Virus record (IMG/VR): IMGVR_UViG_3300030108_001044
Coordinates: 1-46,124 of that record
Reading direction: 5' to 3' (one strand)
DNA length: 46,124 nucleotides
Source of the DNA: a virus
Shown in pieces: positions 45,384 to 46,124 of the stretch; the stretch's first letter is position 1; each line of letters opens with the position of its first letter. The notes below the pieces were generated by a model. The model saw only the letters and a program-made list of their open reading frames with translations. It was not told where the DNA came from and made no database searches. Position numbers and translations under genes: made by a program.

Positions 45384-45551
45384 TTAAGAAACTGTTCCTA
45401 GAAGTGTACTGTCAGAGTGCTGCCTTCCATACTCCAAAGGAGTTGAAGGGTCTTTAGTAACAGACTTATCGACTGTACCAATACCGCTAAGACTTGCACC
45501 ATTACCAGTAGTTCTAGTAACTGTTTGTGAAGTACCGGGTTTTAAAGACAT
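45384..45551 (-). CDS. Small protein directly after the capsid gene (55 residues)
   Basis: ATG 45551 gives MSLKPGTSQTVTRTTGNGAS, then LEYGRQHSDSTLLGTVS and a stop at 45384. It begins two bases after the capsid stop and is Ser/Thr/Gly-rich like its neighbour. Its placement before the terminator implies high expression. The role is unknown; a minor head component is a reasonable guess. Confidence 0.62.
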   Translation of the reverse strand: MSLKPGTSQTVTRTTGNGASLSGIGTVDKSVTKDPSTPLEYGRQHSDSTLLGTVS

Positions 45552-45553
45552 GA

Positions 45554-46124
45554 TTAGCTACGTGCTGAAGTTAGTTCGATTGCACCTGCTGGGTTAAGTG
45601 TTCCTACACCCATAGCAAGTCTACCAACCATAACGTCACCTTGGTATAAAACTGACACATCCCCTGATGTCACTTGAACCTGAGGTCCAACTGCTTCTAC
45701 AATACCTGCAGCGTCTCTTTGATAGATAAGACCGCAATGAGTTGAGAAGTCACCAGAGTAATCGTTGTTTTCACCAGACTGACCATTAACTGTACCAGCT
45801 AAGAATGGTAGGTTGTTTGAACGCTTGATCTGAATACCAGCAATTTCAACTAGACCTTCACCAGAAGTTAGGTTACCTTGATTGTTACCATAATCTCTGT
45901 TTAAGATGTTAGAAGAAACCTGTGATACCAAGGCATAGTATTGTCTTGGATTCAATATCGCAGTACGTCCAGTTTTTGGGAGATTTTTTTCATCAAGAAC
46001 TGCAGCTGCTTCAAAGAAAGCATCTACTAGAGCCTGAGCATTATACTCCTTAGTTACACCTAGCTCGATCTGTGTACCGCCGGGTTCTGGTCCGGGAGAT
46101 GCTGTGATAGGATGTGCTTCTCTT
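45554..46124 (-). CDS. Major capsid protein, C-terminal part (T7 gp10-like; N-terminus at 545)
   Basis: This completes the capsid protein started at 545. It contains ALVDAFFEAAAVLDEKNLPK, TGRTAILNPRQYYALVSQVS, FLAGTVNGQSG and AVGPQVQVTSGDVSVLYQGD, ending AGAIELTSARS, all usual for T7-type cyanophage capsids. An apparent start at 45955 is only an internal Leu codon (TTG) in ILNPRQYY. The last 98 bases repeat the window start. Confidence 0.95.
   Translation of the reverse strand, partial: REAHPITASPGPEPGGTQIELGVTKEYNAQALVDAFFEAAAVLDEKNLPKTGRTAILNPRQYYALVSQVSSNILNRDYGNNQGNLTSGEGLVEIAGIQIKRSNNLPFLAGTVNGQSGENNDYSGDFSTHCGLIYQRDAAGIVEAVGPQVQVTSGDVSVLYQGDVMVGRLAMGVGTLNPAGAIELTSARS
46027..46124. repeat. 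Terminal redundancy of the contig (identical to 2-99)
   Basis: Copy of the window start; see the entry at 2-99. It should be removed once when the genome is counted as a circle. Confidence 0.95.

Overview
The window is an essentially complete genome of a marine cyanobacterial podovirus (T7-like cyanophage) assembled as a circle. Bases 2-99 recur exactly at 46027-46124, and the major capsid gene runs across this join in frame, so the unit genome is about 46,026 bp. Every supported gene lies on the minus strand, so transcription runs from high to low coordinates. The host is inferred to be Prochlorococcus or marine Synechococcus because the phage carries psbA (photosystem II D1), a high-light-inducible protein (hli) and a TalC-type transaldolase. 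The placement of hli-psbA between scaffold and capsid, and of talC after the large terminase, matches the psbA/nrd-bearing cyanopodovirus group typified by P-SSP7. No tRNA gene, integrase or CRISPR array was seen.

Layout in transcription order. (1) A GC-rich gene-free stretch at about 21375-21630 probably contains the physical genome end. It is followed by a perfect-consensus sigma70 promoter (21346-21374), a second good one (21116-21144), and about twenty tiny early genes (21316 down to 16520). Among these are a putative Fe(II)/2-oxoglutarate oxygenase, a small zinc-ribbon-like protein and a conspicuous direct-repeat array (19396-19484). (2) The replication block contains a T7-type RNA polymerase, ssDNA-binding protein, endonuclease I, primase-helicase, a DNA polymerase split into two reading frames, a 5'-3' exonuclease, and a class I ribonucleotide reductase pair (large subunit plus a divergent di-metal small subunit). 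(3) The head block contains small gp6.7/7.3-like proteins, portal, scaffold, several very small basic proteins, hli-psbA bracketed by stem-loops, a probable decoration protein and the major capsid protein. A strong terminator (45136-45163) follows in the position of T7 T-phi.

(4) The tail and ejection block (45117 down to 29975) contains tail tubes A and B, gp13/14/15/16-like internal virion proteins, tail fibre and a tail-collar-domain protein. (5) Next comes a cluster of small exported or membrane proteins (29969 down to 27896) that I recognise from cyanomyoviruses, including a possible holin. It is followed by an HNH endonuclease, a putative small terminase, basic proteins and the large terminase. 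(6) The last transcribed block holds talC, two small proteins and two Fe(II)/2OG oxygenases, and ends at a GC hairpin with a nine-T run.

Together the genes describe a lytic phage that starts transcription with host polymerase, switches to its own RNA polymerase, makes dNTPs with its own reductase, keeps photosystem II working and redirects carbon flow (psbA, hli, talC). Points that deserve attention are the DNA polymerase split, the leucine at the radical-tyrosine position of the reductase small subunit, a covarying inverted pair of short hairpins at the genome end, the early-region repeat array, a secreted protein with no acceptable start codon, and an inserted beta-module in tail tube B.
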